Shown here piece after piece: positions 50,108 through 58,890 of a stretch of DNA of 64,000 nt. The DNA is from Sphingobium fuliginis (lineage in GTDB: Bacteria; Pseudomonadota; Alphaproteobacteria; Sphingomonadales; Sphingomonadaceae), in NCBI RefSeq assembly GCF_004152845.1, contig NZ_SEON01000004.1, positions 124,001 through 188,000 of the forward strand, given 5' to 3'. The notes under the pieces were generated by a model. That model saw only the letters and a program-made list of their open reading frames with translations. It was not told where the DNA came from and made no database searches. The translations under genes were made by a program, and so were the position numbers. Each line of letters begins with the position of its first letter. Position 1 is the stretch's first letter.

Positions 50108-50950
50108 TCACATATCTGGAGGAGGAAATTCGGAACGATCGTTCTTATCGGCAGCGGCCACGACCGCTTCCGCGACCGTCAGGGATTCTATCATGGCCTG
50201 ATATTGCCGATCGCTGAGCATCGTTGGCCAAAGGATGTGCGGAGCGGTGCGATCGACCGCCACCAGCCTGGTGAGCGCGGCTCGACCTGCATGGGTCAAT
50301 TCGATGAACAGGCCGCGCCGATCGTCGGGATTGGGAACGCGGCGAATGAAGCCGAGCGCCTCCAGCCGGTCGACCCGCTTGGCGACGCCCGCCAGCGACA
50401 TGAGGAAATAATGTTTGAGCGCGGTCGGCGCGATGCGATGGGGCGGCCCCACGCGGTACAACGCATCGAGCAGGAGCACGTCGCCCGAGGTCAGCCCCTC
50501 CCTTGCGGCGGACTGCGTCATATGCCGCTCCATGCTGCGGGCGAGGCGCAGCAGGCGCGTGGTGACGGAATAGGCGCGGACCAGCACGGGATCATAGTCG
50601 GTCGCCCAGGCTGCCAGCGCGGCCTGAAGCGGATCGGGATTGTGCCGGCCATTATCGTTCGGACCCATATCGTTCAGGTACGGAGCATCGCTGACCTGCG
50701 CCTGCGGGTCGGGCAGGATGCGAAAGGCCGAGCCGGGCGCCAGCCGCCGGTCGGTCGACCAGAGCAGCACGCCCGCCTCGATCAGTTGATCGACCAGCCG
50801 GGATGCCGAGGATTTGCTGGCATAGTCCCACAGCCGGGCAAGGCCCGCCATGGATGGAATGGTGCGATGCACCGCATAATGCGCCTCCAGCGCGGCGCGG
50901 CATGCCTCAAGGTCCCGCCGCCCTTCCCCAGTCCTGGCCCTTCCCGTCAT
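50108..50950 (-). CDS. MarR-family regulator with an extra N-terminal LexA-like HTH
   Basis: A 280-residue regulator. The C-terminal 150 residues are a MarR domain (LTSGDVLLLDALYRVGPPHRIAPTAL, LEALGFIRRVPNPDDRRGLF). The N-terminal 80 contain a second winged-helix start, RTIPSMAGLARLWDYASKSSASR, like the LexA DNA-binding domain. Ordinary MarR proteins are about 150 residues, so this is a fusion with two DNA-binding parts. ATG 50950 was chosen because it starts the conserved region; the frame is open to 51184 but overlaps the 3' end of the ACAD gene. It probably controls the downstream sulfotransferase or the ACAD pair. Confidence 0.85.
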   Translation of the reverse strand: MTGRARTGEGRRDLEACRAALEAHYAVHRTIPSMAGLARLWDYASKSSASRLVDQLIEAGVLLWSTDRRLAPGSAFRILPDPQAQVSDAPYLNDMGPNDNGRHNPDPLQAALAAWATDYDPVLVRAYSVTTRLLRLARSMERHMTQSAAREGLTSGDVLLLDALYRVGPPHRIAPTALKHYFLMSLAGVAKRVDRLEALGFIRRVPNPDDRRGLFIELTHAGRAALTRLVAVDRTAPHILWPTMLSDRQYQAMIESLTVAEAVVAAADKNDRSEFPPPDM

Positions 50951-51114
50951 CGCGCCACAAAGCCATAGGCCGATACGATCCGCAAGGGGCGGGCGCGATC
51001 CGCCTGCCCGGCCAAGGACCGAAATTCCCGCCCAGGCGAATTTTCCTGCTTCGGTCAAACCCGTTCCTGCCTGCGCGGGAACAGCTTGTGCCTCGGCCCT
51101 GATCGGGACAGGCT

Positions 51115-52242
51115 TTAGCCGAAGATGCTGTTCCCGAACCGCTCGCCATGCTGGATCAGGTCGCCATATTGCTTTTCGATGCACATCAGGCGCCGGAAAT
51201 AATGGCCGATCGCATATTCATCGGTCAGGCCATAGCCGCCATGCACCTGAATGCCGTTGCGCGAGACGGTCTGCCCGGCCTCCCCGACGACGAGCCGCGC
51301 AGCGGAGAGCGCGGCGGACCGCCTCGCCTCATCCTGATCGGCATTGGCCAAGGCATGATAGAGCATGGATCGCGCCTGATGGGCCGCGACGAAATTATCG
51401 GCCATGATATGCTGGATCGCCTGGAAGGAACCGATCGCGGCACCGAATTGCTTCCGCTCCTGAACATAGGCGCCGCAGATTTTGTTCGCTGCCTCCATCG
51501 CGCCCACCGCCTGGGCCATCAGCGCGATCGAAGCGCGGTCGATCGCCTCGCGCAGTACCGCCGAGCCGCGATTGCCGCCGATCAGCAGAGCCGCGGACGG
51601 CAGCTTTACATCGGCAAGGACGATGTCGGACGCGCGGGTGCCGTCGATCAACGCATAGGACCGGGCGGAAAGGCCGGATGCATCGGCGGGCACGAGGAAC
51701 AGGCCGATGCCCTCCTCTCCCTCGATGCGAGCCGAGACGATCAACTGCCCCGCGCCCGGTGCATCGAGCGCCATGATTTTAGCACCCGACAGAATATAAC
51801 CGTCGCCCGAAGGACGAGCCTGTGTGCCCGTCACTTCGACATCGAGCGGATGAGCGCCATTTTCCTGATGCGCGAGCGCGACGCGCAGCGTGCCGCCCGC
51901 GATCTCCCCCAGCAATTCCAATGCGCGCGCTTCGTCCGCCGCCTGCTTGAACACATGATCGGCCAGGACGACCGTGCTGACATAGGGTTCGGTCGCCAGC
52001 GCCTTGCCAAGCGCGATGTTGAGCAGCGCAATATCCTCCATCGTGCCGTCCAGACCGCCCGCTGCCTCCGGCACCGGCAGGGCGAGCCAGCCCAGTTCCG
52101 CGAACTGCGCCCAGCGCGCCTCGTCAAAGCCCAGCGCGCTCGATCGCTGATGCCGCCAATATTCGACGTCGGCATTTTCGGACAGCAGCCGATCGGCGCT
52201 GTCCAGAAGCATCGCCTGAATGTCCGACTTCGCGAAATCCAT
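51115..52242 (-). CDS. Acyl-CoA dehydrogenase, smaller partner of a pair
   Basis: A 375-residue ACAD-fold protein paralogous to that at 34390: MDFAKSDIQAMLLDSADRLL start, HQENGAHPLD middle, HGGYGLTDEYAIGHYF C-terminus. It follows the larger ACAD gene by 16 nt in the same order as the first pair. The middle FAD/substrate motif is again diverged, consistent with a heteromeric alpha2beta2 enzyme. ATG 52242 was chosen because GGGGAAGACAGGGACA precedes it. Probably acts on a bulky cyclic acyl-CoA; inferred. Confidence 0.88.
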   Translation of the reverse strand: MDFAKSDIQAMLLDSADRLLSENADVEYWRHQRSSALGFDEARWAQFAELGWLALPVPEAAGGLDGTMEDIALLNIALGKALATEPYVSTVVLADHVFKQAADEARALELLGEIAGGTLRVALAHQENGAHPLDVEVTGTQARPSGDGYILSGAKIMALDAPGAGQLIVSARIEGEEGIGLFLVPADASGLSARSYALIDGTRASDIVLADVKLPSAALLIGGNRGSAVLREAIDRASIALMAQAVGAMEAANKICGAYVQERKQFGAAIGSFQAIQHIMADNFVAAHQARSMLYHALANADQDEARRSAALSAARLVVGEAGQTVSRNGIQVHGGYGLTDEYAIGHYFRRLMCIEKQYGDLIQHGERFGNSIFG

Positions 52243-52258
52243 TGTCCCTGTCTTCCCC

Positions 52259-53461
52259 TCAAAGGCCGAAGGCGAGCCTGGCCAGAATATTCTTTTGGAT
52301 CTGCTTCGAGCCGCCATAGATGGTCGCCGCCCGGTTGATCAGCGCCACGGTGGTCCGGCCGGGCGCATAGTCGGGCCACACGTCGGTGGGCGCCGGCGGC
52401 GGGACGGGCGCGGCGTCGAAGAAGCGCAGCGACTTGGCGCCCATGGCGTCGACCTGCAACATGGTGATTTCCTGCTGGAGTTCCGAGCCCCTGATCTTCA
52501 GCACGGAGGCGGCGGCAGCCTCCGGCTCGTCCAACTCCTCATGCGCCAGCACGCGCAGCACGGACCATTCCAGCGCGAGCAGATCCGCCTCCGCCTTCGC
52601 GAAACGGGCCCGGAAGGCGGGATCGTCCGCGACGCGGCGGCCGCCCACGCTTTCGCCAAGCGCGATGTCCTTCGCGCGGGCAAGCTCACGCTTGCTCCAG
52701 TAAATGAAACTGGACGTGGTACGCTCATGCTCCAGCAGGAACTTGGCATAGGTCCAGCCCATGCCCGGTTCCCCGATCAACTGGTCGGCGGGCACTTCGA
52801 CATTGTCCAGGAACACCTCGCACAGATGCGCCTCGCCATTGATCTGCGGAATCTGGCGCACGGTGATGCCCGGCGTGTCCATCTTGATGATCAGGAAACT
52901 GATGCCGCGCTGCGGCTTTACAGTCTTGTCGGTGCGGACCAGGAAAAAGCCCCAGTCCGCATGCGCGGCGCCGCTGGTCCAGATCTTCTGCCCGTTGACG
53001 ATATATTTGTCGCCGACCAGTTCGGCGCTGGTGCGCAGCGAGGCGAGATCGGAGCCCGACCCCGGTTCGGAAAAGCCCTGCGCCCACATCGTCGCGCCTT
53101 CGCGGATCATGGGCAGGAACCTGTCCTTCAGATAATCGGAACCATAGGTGTAGAGCACCGGCCCCAGCATATGCGTGCCGCCCCAGTCGAATTCGGGCGC
53201 GTCGGCCTTGTACAATTCCTCATTGAAGATGAAGAGCTGCATCGGAGTCCAGCCGCAGCCGCCAAACTCCACCGGCCAGTGCGGCACGGATCGGCCATGG
53301 GCGTTGAGGATGCGCATCCATTCCAGCAAGTCGGGCACGGCGGCGTTGTTGGCGACCTTCCGACGCTGGCGCTCCTTCATGTCGGCGGGCAAGACGCTGT
53401 CGATAAAGGCGCGCACTTCCGTCCGGAAGGTTTGAAGATCGGGATCGAGGCGCAATTCCAT
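52259..53461 (-). CDS. Acyl-CoA dehydrogenase, larger partner of a pair
   Basis: A 400-residue ACAD with the conserved middle motifs WAQGFSEPGSGSDLASL and NGQKIWTSGAAHADW. The C-terminal motif reads IYGGSKQIQKNIL, differing from the common SEIQ by Lys-Gln. It heads the second ACAD pair and is a paralogue of 35530. The ATG at 53461 starts the family sequence. The gene is divergent from the SDR at 53611 across 149 bp. Confidence 0.9.
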   Translation of the reverse strand: MELRLDPDLQTFRTEVRAFIDSVLPADMKERQRRKVANNAAVPDLLEWMRILNAHGRSVPHWPVEFGGCGWTPMQLFIFNEELYKADAPEFDWGGTHMLGPVLYTYGSDYLKDRFLPMIREGATMWAQGFSEPGSGSDLASLRTSAELVGDKYIVNGQKIWTSGAAHADWGFFLVRTDKTVKPQRGISFLIIKMDTPGITVRQIPQINGEAHLCEVFLDNVEVPADQLIGEPGMGWTYAKFLLEHERTTSSFIYWSKRELARAKDIALGESVGGRRVADDPAFRARFAKAEADLLALEWSVLRVLAHEELDEPEAAAASVLKIRGSELQQEITMLQVDAMGAKSLRFFDAAPVPPPAPTDVWPDYAPGRTTVALINRAATIYGGSKQIQKNILARLAFGL

Positions 53462-53610
53462 CGGATCGGCTCCGGCTGACTATAGGGTGATACCCGATTT
53501 CCATGGCCTGCACTCCCCAGGGGTGCAAGCAGGGCGGGGAGCAGCATCATCCATGCGATGGTGCGGCGGCACGATTTGACAGTAGATAGTCGTCATGATG
53601 AAAATCATAC

Positions 53611-54384
53611 ATGCAAAATGCAGATAAAGAAGATGCGGATGCGGAACGCGGCAGTCTGATATGGATTTCGGGCGCGACCGAGGGCATCGGCCTGGGCCTG
53701 GCGCGCAACGTTCCCTATGGCGATGCGCGCATCATCAATTTGTCGCGGCGGCCGCATCCCCATCATGAGAGCATCTTCCTCGACCTGGCCGATCCCGAGA
53801 GTTGGGACAATGTCGGCGCGCATTTTGCCGATAGCCTCGCCAATTTTCGGGGTGCCCGCGCGATATTCATCCAGAACGCGCATATGAAGGGGATGACGGG
53901 CTTTGTCGGAGAGGTGCCGCCGGACGATTATGCCCGCGACATCACCGCGAATGTCGCCGCGCCGCTTCGGTTGGGAGAGATGTTCCTGCGCGCGGTCGGA
54001 GAGAGCGGTTTTGCCGGAGAGGCGGGGCTGGTCATGATGTCCTCTTCCTCCGCCCGCTCTCCCACCATCGGACAAAGCGTCTATTGCGCCGGCAAGGCCG
54101 CCCTGGAAATGTGGGTGCGGGTGGCGCGCCGGGAACTGGCGATGCGGGATAGACGCAACGTCTGGGTCACGGCGGTGCGGCCCGGCTTCGTCGACACCCC
54201 CCTCACCCGGCATGTCGCGGCGATGGCCGACGACCATTATCCGATCGCTTCGCAGATGCGCAGGCAGATGGAACAGGGCATCGGCGTCATGGACATAGAC
54301 AGCGCGGCGCGCCAGATCTGGGCCGCATTGCCGACGGACCAGTCGCTGCTGCTGTTCGGTGAGCAGGTGCGGCGGGAAGCCTAG
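53611..54384 (+). CDS. SDR-family oxidoreductase
   Basis: A 257-residue short-chain dehydrogenase with SGATEGIGLGLA, a shortened central part (QNAH instead of NNAG) and catalytic YCAGK. It is more distant from the other SDRs here and recalls the SDRs with unusual NAG motifs. An atypical activity is possible. It ends 13 nt before the second MITE-like repeat. Confidence 0.85.
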   Translation: MQNADKEDADAERGSLIWISGATEGIGLGLARNVPYGDARIINLSRRPHPHHESIFLDLADPESWDNVGAHFADSLANFRGARAIFIQNAHMKGMTGFVGEVPPDDYARDITANVAAPLRLGEMFLRAVGESGFAGEAGLVMMSSSSARSPTIGQSVYCAGKAALEMWVRVARRELAMRDRRNVWVTAVRPGFVDTPLTRHVAAMADDHYPIASQMRRQMEQGIGVMDIDSAARQIWAALPTDQSLLLFGEQVRREA

Positions 54385-54397
54385 AGTTTGTCCTGCC

Positions 54398-54636
54398 CAG
54401 GCGGGGTGGATAATTCCAGACTCGCCGGACTGAGTGATTTGGGTGGAATCAGGACATTCCCCCTCCCGCAGGCGGGAGGGGGCTAGGGGGTGGGCTGGCG
54501 CGGCATCTGCGCTGTTTTGCAACGGCTAAGTCAGAAGCTCGCTGCGCTCGCACCCACCCCTAACCCCTCCCGTTTACGGGAGGGGAATGTCTTGGATTGG
54601 CCATTTCCCGCCATTCCGAATTGTCCACGCGGCCTA
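54398..54636. repeat. MITE-like repeat, copy 2 (239 bp)
   Basis: A second copy of the element at 34078-34319, same orientation, with roughly a dozen differences by eye. The left end is CAGGCGGGGTGGATAATTC, and the right end is the reverse complement of TAGGCCGCGTGGACAATTC. The internal hairpins and outer dyad are conserved. The right edge has TA; the left edge has CA, so the target duplication, if any, has decayed. Like copy 1 it lies between converging genes (SDR and GMC). The rest of this 336-bp gap (54637-54720) has nothing I recognise. Confidence 0.85.
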
Positions 54637-54720
54637 GTTTGAACCGCGTTCCTGTGCAGGAGCAAGTCGCGCTTCAATCCAAAGCATCGCTGACTGAGAC
54701 AGGCGGCGGCGCCACTCCCA

Positions 54721-56394
54721 TCAGCTTTCTGCAAGGATCAGGTCGGAACCCTTCTCCGCGATCATCATCGTCGCTGCGTTGGTGTTGCCCGACACGACGG
54801 CGGGCATGACCGAGGCGTCGACGACCCGCAGGCCTTTCACGCCATTGACCTTCAGCGTGCCGGATACGACCGCATCCGGGCCGACGCCCATGGCGCAGGT
54901 GGAGGTGTGATGATAACCGGTCGACCCGCTAGCCCGCGCAAAGGCCAGCAATTCCTCATCGCTTTGCAGCGCTGCCCCCGGCGTCAGTTCATGGTCGAAA
55001 TAGGGCGCGAGCGCGGGGCTTTCCATCACGCGGCGCGCCCAACGCAGCCCGCCGACCTGAGCGCGGCAGTCCGCCTCCGCCGACAGGAAGTTGGGCTTGA
55101 TCGAGGGCGCATCATGGAAGTCGCCGCTCTTCACATGGATGGAGCCCTTCGACTGCGGCCGCATCACATAACCGCCCACCGTCATCCCCGGCAGCTTTTC
55201 CATCGTCATGGCGCCGTTTTTGGCCAGCGCCTCGAAATCCACCGTGGCGGGGCTGGCGAAGAATTGCAGGTCGGGCAGATCGAGCGCCGGATCGGACTTG
55301 AGGAAGGCCGTCAGGTTCGACCCACCCAGCGCCAGCAGTCCGGTACGGCTCGCGGCGAAACGGATCATCTGCCCCACCAGCGGCAGGCCGCGCGACATGG
55401 CGTTGAAGCTGGAAGCGCCCGGCTTGAGGCGAGCGCGGACCATCGATGCATAATGGTCCTGCAAATTCTCACCGACGTTCGGGCTGTCCACCAGCGTCGT
55501 GATGCCCAGCGCCCGCAGACGTTCGCCCTGGCCGATGCCGGACAGTTCCAGCAATTGGGGCGAATTGATCGTTCCGCCCGAAAGGATGACCTCGCGGCGC
55601 GCGCGCACCTGCCGCAGCCGGCCGCCCTTCCAATATTCGACGCCGACGGCCTTCCTGCCTTCGAACAGGATGCGCGTGACGTGGGCATGGATGATGACCT
55701 GCAGATTGGGCCGCTTCATCGCCGGGTGCAGATAGGCGACCGCCGCCGATACGCGCAGGCCCTTATGGGCGTTGAGCCGGACCCGCGCGACGCCCTCCCG
55801 CGTGGTGCCGTTCAGGTCTTTGGCCACCGGGGCGCCCGCTTCCTCGAACGCCTTCGTCATGATGTCCAGCATCGGGTGCCGCATCGGCACGTCGCTGATC
55901 TTGAGCGGGCCTTCCTGCTGGTCGCGGCTGGCGCCTTCGCCCTGCTGGTTCTCGATCCGGCGGAAATAGGTTTCCGCTTCGTCCCAGCCCCAGCCGGTCA
56001 GGCCCCTTTGCCGCCAGCCGTCATAATCTTCCGGCAAGCCGCGCACCCAGAGGATGCCGTTGATGGAGGAGGAACCGCCCAGAACCTTGCCGCGCGGGAA
56101 GAAATGCTGCCGGCCGTCCGAACCCGGATCGGGATCGGTCATGTAATTCCAGTTTATGCGCGGGTCCTTCAGCATCCTGGTGAAACCGGCGGGCACATGA
56201 ATGTTCATCGTGCTCATCGCCTGCGCGGGATTGAAGAGATTCTGCAACGGCCGGTCGTCGCCGCCCGCCTCCAGCAGCGCGACCTTGTGGCGGCCGTTGG
56301 CGCTCAGCCGGTTGGCGAGCACGCAGCCGGCCGATCCCGCGCCGACGATGACATAATCGGCTTCCGCCTCCACGCTGCTCTGCGCCTCGACCAT
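54721..56394 (-). CDS. GMC-family FAD-dependent alcohol oxidase/dehydrogenase
   Basis: A 557-residue glucose-methanol-choline oxidoreductase. FAD is bound by VGAGSAGCVLANRL near residues 16-29 and by the FPRGKVLGGSSSING signature. The active-site His lies in GYHHTSTCAMG (His495/His496), with the second conserved region at SGNTNAATMMIAEKG. It should oxidise a primary or secondary alcohol to an aldehyde or ketone. ATG 56394 was chosen since AAGGAGAAAGG precedes it. It is divergent from the SDR-ALDH-MFS-ligase operon, which would carry the aldehyde on to a CoA ester. Confidence 0.92.
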   Translation of the reverse strand: MVEAQSSVEAEADYVIVGAGSAGCVLANRLSANGRHKVALLEAGGDDRPLQNLFNPAQAMSTMNIHVPAGFTRMLKDPRINWNYMTDPDPGSDGRQHFFPRGKVLGGSSSINGILWVRGLPEDYDGWRQRGLTGWGWDEAETYFRRIENQQGEGASRDQQEGPLKISDVPMRHPMLDIMTKAFEEAGAPVAKDLNGTTREGVARVRLNAHKGLRVSAAVAYLHPAMKRPNLQVIIHAHVTRILFEGRKAVGVEYWKGGRLRQVRARREVILSGGTINSPQLLELSGIGQGERLRALGITTLVDSPNVGENLQDHYASMVRARLKPGASSFNAMSRGLPLVGQMIRFAASRTGLLALGGSNLTAFLKSDPALDLPDLQFFASPATVDFEALAKNGAMTMEKLPGMTVGGYVMRPQSKGSIHVKSGDFHDAPSIKPNFLSAEADCRAQVGGLRWARRVMESPALAPYFDHELTPGAALQSDEELLAFARASGSTGYHHTSTCAMGVGPDAVVSGTLKVNGVKGLRVVDASVMPAVVSGNTNAATMMIAEKGSDLILAES

Positions 56395-56460
56395 GCTGCC
56401 TTTCTCCTTATCCTCAGCACCGTGCATAGCGGGGAGGGATGAAGGGTGCGCAAGCCTTAT

Positions 56461-56512
56461 GTCGGACTTTACCGACGAACATCGCCCTTATGATGGCTTG
56501 GCGGATGCCATC
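56461..56512. promoter_or_regulatory. Dyads in the divergent GMC/SDR gap
   Basis: GTCGG-6 nt-CCGAC (56461-56476) and GATGGC-9 nt-GCCATC (56492-56512) lie between the divergent GMC (start 56394) and SDR (start 56580) genes. Possible binding sites for a regulator not located nearby. Weak evidence. Confidence 0.25.
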
Positions 56513-56579
56513 GAAATCCGGGGGTCGCCAGCGCTATGACTGCATCGGGACGTAGTCTTGGCCAAGGATGAGGATAAGA

Positions 56580-57368
56580 ATGACGGGGCTTTTCTCGCTC
56601 GCGGGACGCACGGCGATGGTCACGGGAGCCTCCCGCGGCCTGGGCAGGGCGATCGCGCTGGGGCTGGCGGACGCGGGAGCATCGCTGATCCTCGCGGCGC
56701 GGGACGGCGCGAAGCTGGAGGAAACCGCCGAAGAAATACGGGCGGCTGGCGGGCGGGCGCAAACGATCGCGTTCGACCTGGCCGATCTGGACGCGGTGCA
56801 GGCGACGACCGACAGGCTGAACGCCGAAGGCGCGGCCATCGACATATTGGTCAATAACGGCGCCATCGGCGGATGGGGACCGCTCCACGAGTCCACCCTC
56901 GCCCATTGGGAGAATATGTTCGATGTGAACGTATCGTCCATGTATCTGCTGTGCCGCGACCTGTCGAAAGGCATGGCGGCGCGCAAATGGGGGCGGATCA
57001 TCAACTTCGCCTCCTACGTCTCCGACACCGGGCGGCCGAACCTGTCCGCCTATGTCGCCAGCAAACATGCGGTGCTGGGCCTGACGCGATCCATCGCGGC
57101 CGACCTGGCGCCCCATGGCGTCACCTGCAACGCCATCGCGCCCGGGTTCTTCGACACGGACATGGCAGCGCCCACCGTCGGCCATCCGGAGCGGGCGAAA
57201 ATCTTCCGCAGCGCCATAGCGCTCGACCGCTTTGGCGATCCGAAGGAGATGGTCGGCCCCGTCCAGTTCCTGGCGTCCGACGCATCGGCCTATATCACGG
57301 GCCACATGCTGCCGGTCGATGGCGGCGTCGCCAATATCCTGTCGCTGCCTGTCGTGGTCGAGACCTAA
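56580..57368 (+). CDS. SDR-family oxidoreductase
   Basis: A 262-residue classical SDR with GASRGLGRAIA, NNGAIG and catalytic YVASK. Gluconate-5-dehydrogenase-like sequences share the LAGRTAMVTGASRG start. ATG 56580 was chosen because AGGATAAGA precedes it. It heads the plus-strand group followed by ALDH at 42 nt. It may interconvert alcohol and ketone on the same substrate as the GMC enzyme. Confidence 0.9.
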   Translation: MTGLFSLAGRTAMVTGASRGLGRAIALGLADAGASLILAARDGAKLEETAEEIRAAGGRAQTIAFDLADLDAVQATTDRLNAEGAAIDILVNNGAIGGWGPLHESTLAHWENMFDVNVSSMYLLCRDLSKGMAARKWGRIINFASYVSDTGRPNLSAYVASKHAVLGLTRSIAADLAPHGVTCNAIAPGFFDTDMAAPTVGHPERAKIFRSAIALDRFGDPKEMVGPVQFLASDASAYITGHMLPVDGGVANILSLPVVVET

Positions 57369-57410
57369 GCAGCCGCCCTTTCTTTGCCGAATCCAGAAGG
57401 AAAATCGCGC

Positions 57411-58886
57411 ATGACCGATACGCTTCTCCACCTCGCGAACCCCGAAAAGCTGTTCATCGGCGGCGACTGGTCCCCTTCTTCGGGATCGGACGGTATCGAG
57501 ATCATCTCGCCCGCCACCGAGGAGAAAGTGGGCCGCGTCGCCAAGGCGACCACCGCCGACATGGACCGCGCCATCGCGGCGGCGCGCAATGCCTTCGACA
57601 ACGGCCCCTGGCCCCGCATGACCGGGCCGGAGCGCGCCGTCTATCTGCGCCGCATCGCTGAGGAAATGGCCAGGCGCAACGACGATTTCGCCCGCGCCTG
57701 GTCGCTGCAGGTGGGCATGCCCTATTCGCAATCGTCGATGACGGCCCCCTTCATGGGCGGCTATTACACCTATGCCGCGGACCTTGCCGAAAAGGGGTTT
57801 GAGGAGGTGCGCCCCGCCCTGGCCGGCGGGCATGCCATCGTCGTGCGCGAGCCGGTGGGCGTCGTCGCCGCCGTGGTGCCGTGGAACGCGCCGCTGGCCA
57901 CGCTCTCCTTGAAGGTCGCCTTCGCGCTGGCGGCAGGCTGCACGATCATCGCCAAGCCTTCGCCCGAAACGCCTCTGGAAGCGCTGATCCTGGCCGAATG
58001 CATCGCGGCGGCGGGCGTGCCCGACGGCGTCTTTTCCGTCCTGACGGCGGATCGCGAAGTGTCCGATTATCTGATCCGCCATGAAGGGGTGGACAAGGTC
58101 AGCTTCACCGGTTCGACCGCCGCCGGCCTGCACATCGCCTCGGTCGTCAGCGCCCGGTCGGGACGCATCACGACGGAACTGGGCGGCAAGTCCGCCGCCA
58201 TCATCCTGGACGATGCCGACATCGGCAAGGTCGTGGAAGGGATCATGCCGAACCTGGTCGGGCTGTGCGGCCAGCAATGCGCCGCCTTCAGCCGCATATT
58301 AGTGCCCGCCTCATTGAAGGGCGCGGTGGAGGAAGCGCTCGCCGCCGCCATGCAATATGTGCAGGTGGGCGATCCTTTCACTGAAACGACGCAGATGGGC
58401 CCGCTCGTCACCCAGCGCCAGCATGGCCGCGTCTTCGACTATATCCAGCAGGGGAAGGCGCAGGGCGCCCGCATCGTCACTGGCGGCAACCGCCCGGCTC
58501 ATCTCGACAAGGGCTGGTTCGTGGAGCCGACCCTGTTCACCGACGCCAGCAACAACATGACCATCGCCCGCGAGGAGATTTTCGGACCCGTCGGCACGAT
58601 CATCGCCTATGGCAGCGAGGAAGAGGCGATCGCCATCGCCAACGACAATATCTACGGCCTGTCGGGCGGGGTGTTCACGCAGGATGTCGAGCGCGCCTAC
58701 AAGGTCGCCCGCCGCATCCGTACCGGCAATTTCGGCCATAATGGCCGCGTCATCGACTACACCATTCCCTATGGCGGCTTCAAACAGTCCGGCGTGGGCC
58801 GCGAGGGCGGTGAGGAAGGGTTGCACGGCTTCACCGAGATCAAGGCCGTCTTCATGCAGGATCTGCCTGCCCATCTGAAGGGCTGA
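57411..58886 (+). CDS. Aldehyde dehydrogenase family protein
   Basis: A 491-residue NAD(P)-dependent aldehyde dehydrogenase with catalytic Cys290 (GQQC) and general base Glu256 (TTELGGKS). The cofactor region PWNAPLATLSLKVAFALAAG and the C-terminal PYGGFKQSGVGREGG are typical. It oxidises an aldehyde to an acid. The ATG at 57411 has AGAAGGAAA upstream. It lies between an SDR and an MFS transporter; with the divergent GMC oxidase and the downstream ligase it forms an alcohol-to-acyl-CoA route. Confidence 0.94.
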   Translation: MTDTLLHLANPEKLFIGGDWSPSSGSDGIEIISPATEEKVGRVAKATTADMDRAIAAARNAFDNGPWPRMTGPERAVYLRRIAEEMARRNDDFARAWSLQVGMPYSQSSMTAPFMGGYYTYAADLAEKGFEEVRPALAGGHAIVVREPVGVVAAVVPWNAPLATLSLKVAFALAAGCTIIAKPSPETPLEALILAECIAAAGVPDGVFSVLTADREVSDYLIRHEGVDKVSFTGSTAAGLHIASVVSARSGRITTELGGKSAAIILDDADIGKVVEGIMPNLVGLCGQQCAAFSRILVPASLKGAVEEALAAAMQYVQVGDPFTETTQMGPLVTQRQHGRVFDYIQQGKAQGARIVTGGNRPAHLDKGWFVEPTLFTDASNNMTIAREEIFGPVGTIIAYGSEEEAIAIANDNIYGLSGGVFTQDVERAYKVARRIRTGNFGHNGRVIDYTIPYGGFKQSGVGREGGEEGLHGFTEIKAVFMQDLPAHLKG

Positions 58887-58890
58887 CCCC

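Noticed and set aside
34078..54636. A composite transposon bounded by the two repeats
   Set aside because: No transposase is present and the repeats have the size and structure of non-autonomous elements; recombination between them remains possible.
56469..58277. 602-codon minus-strand frame opposite SDR and ALDH
   Set aside because: Covers two well-formed genes on the other strand and shows no domain.
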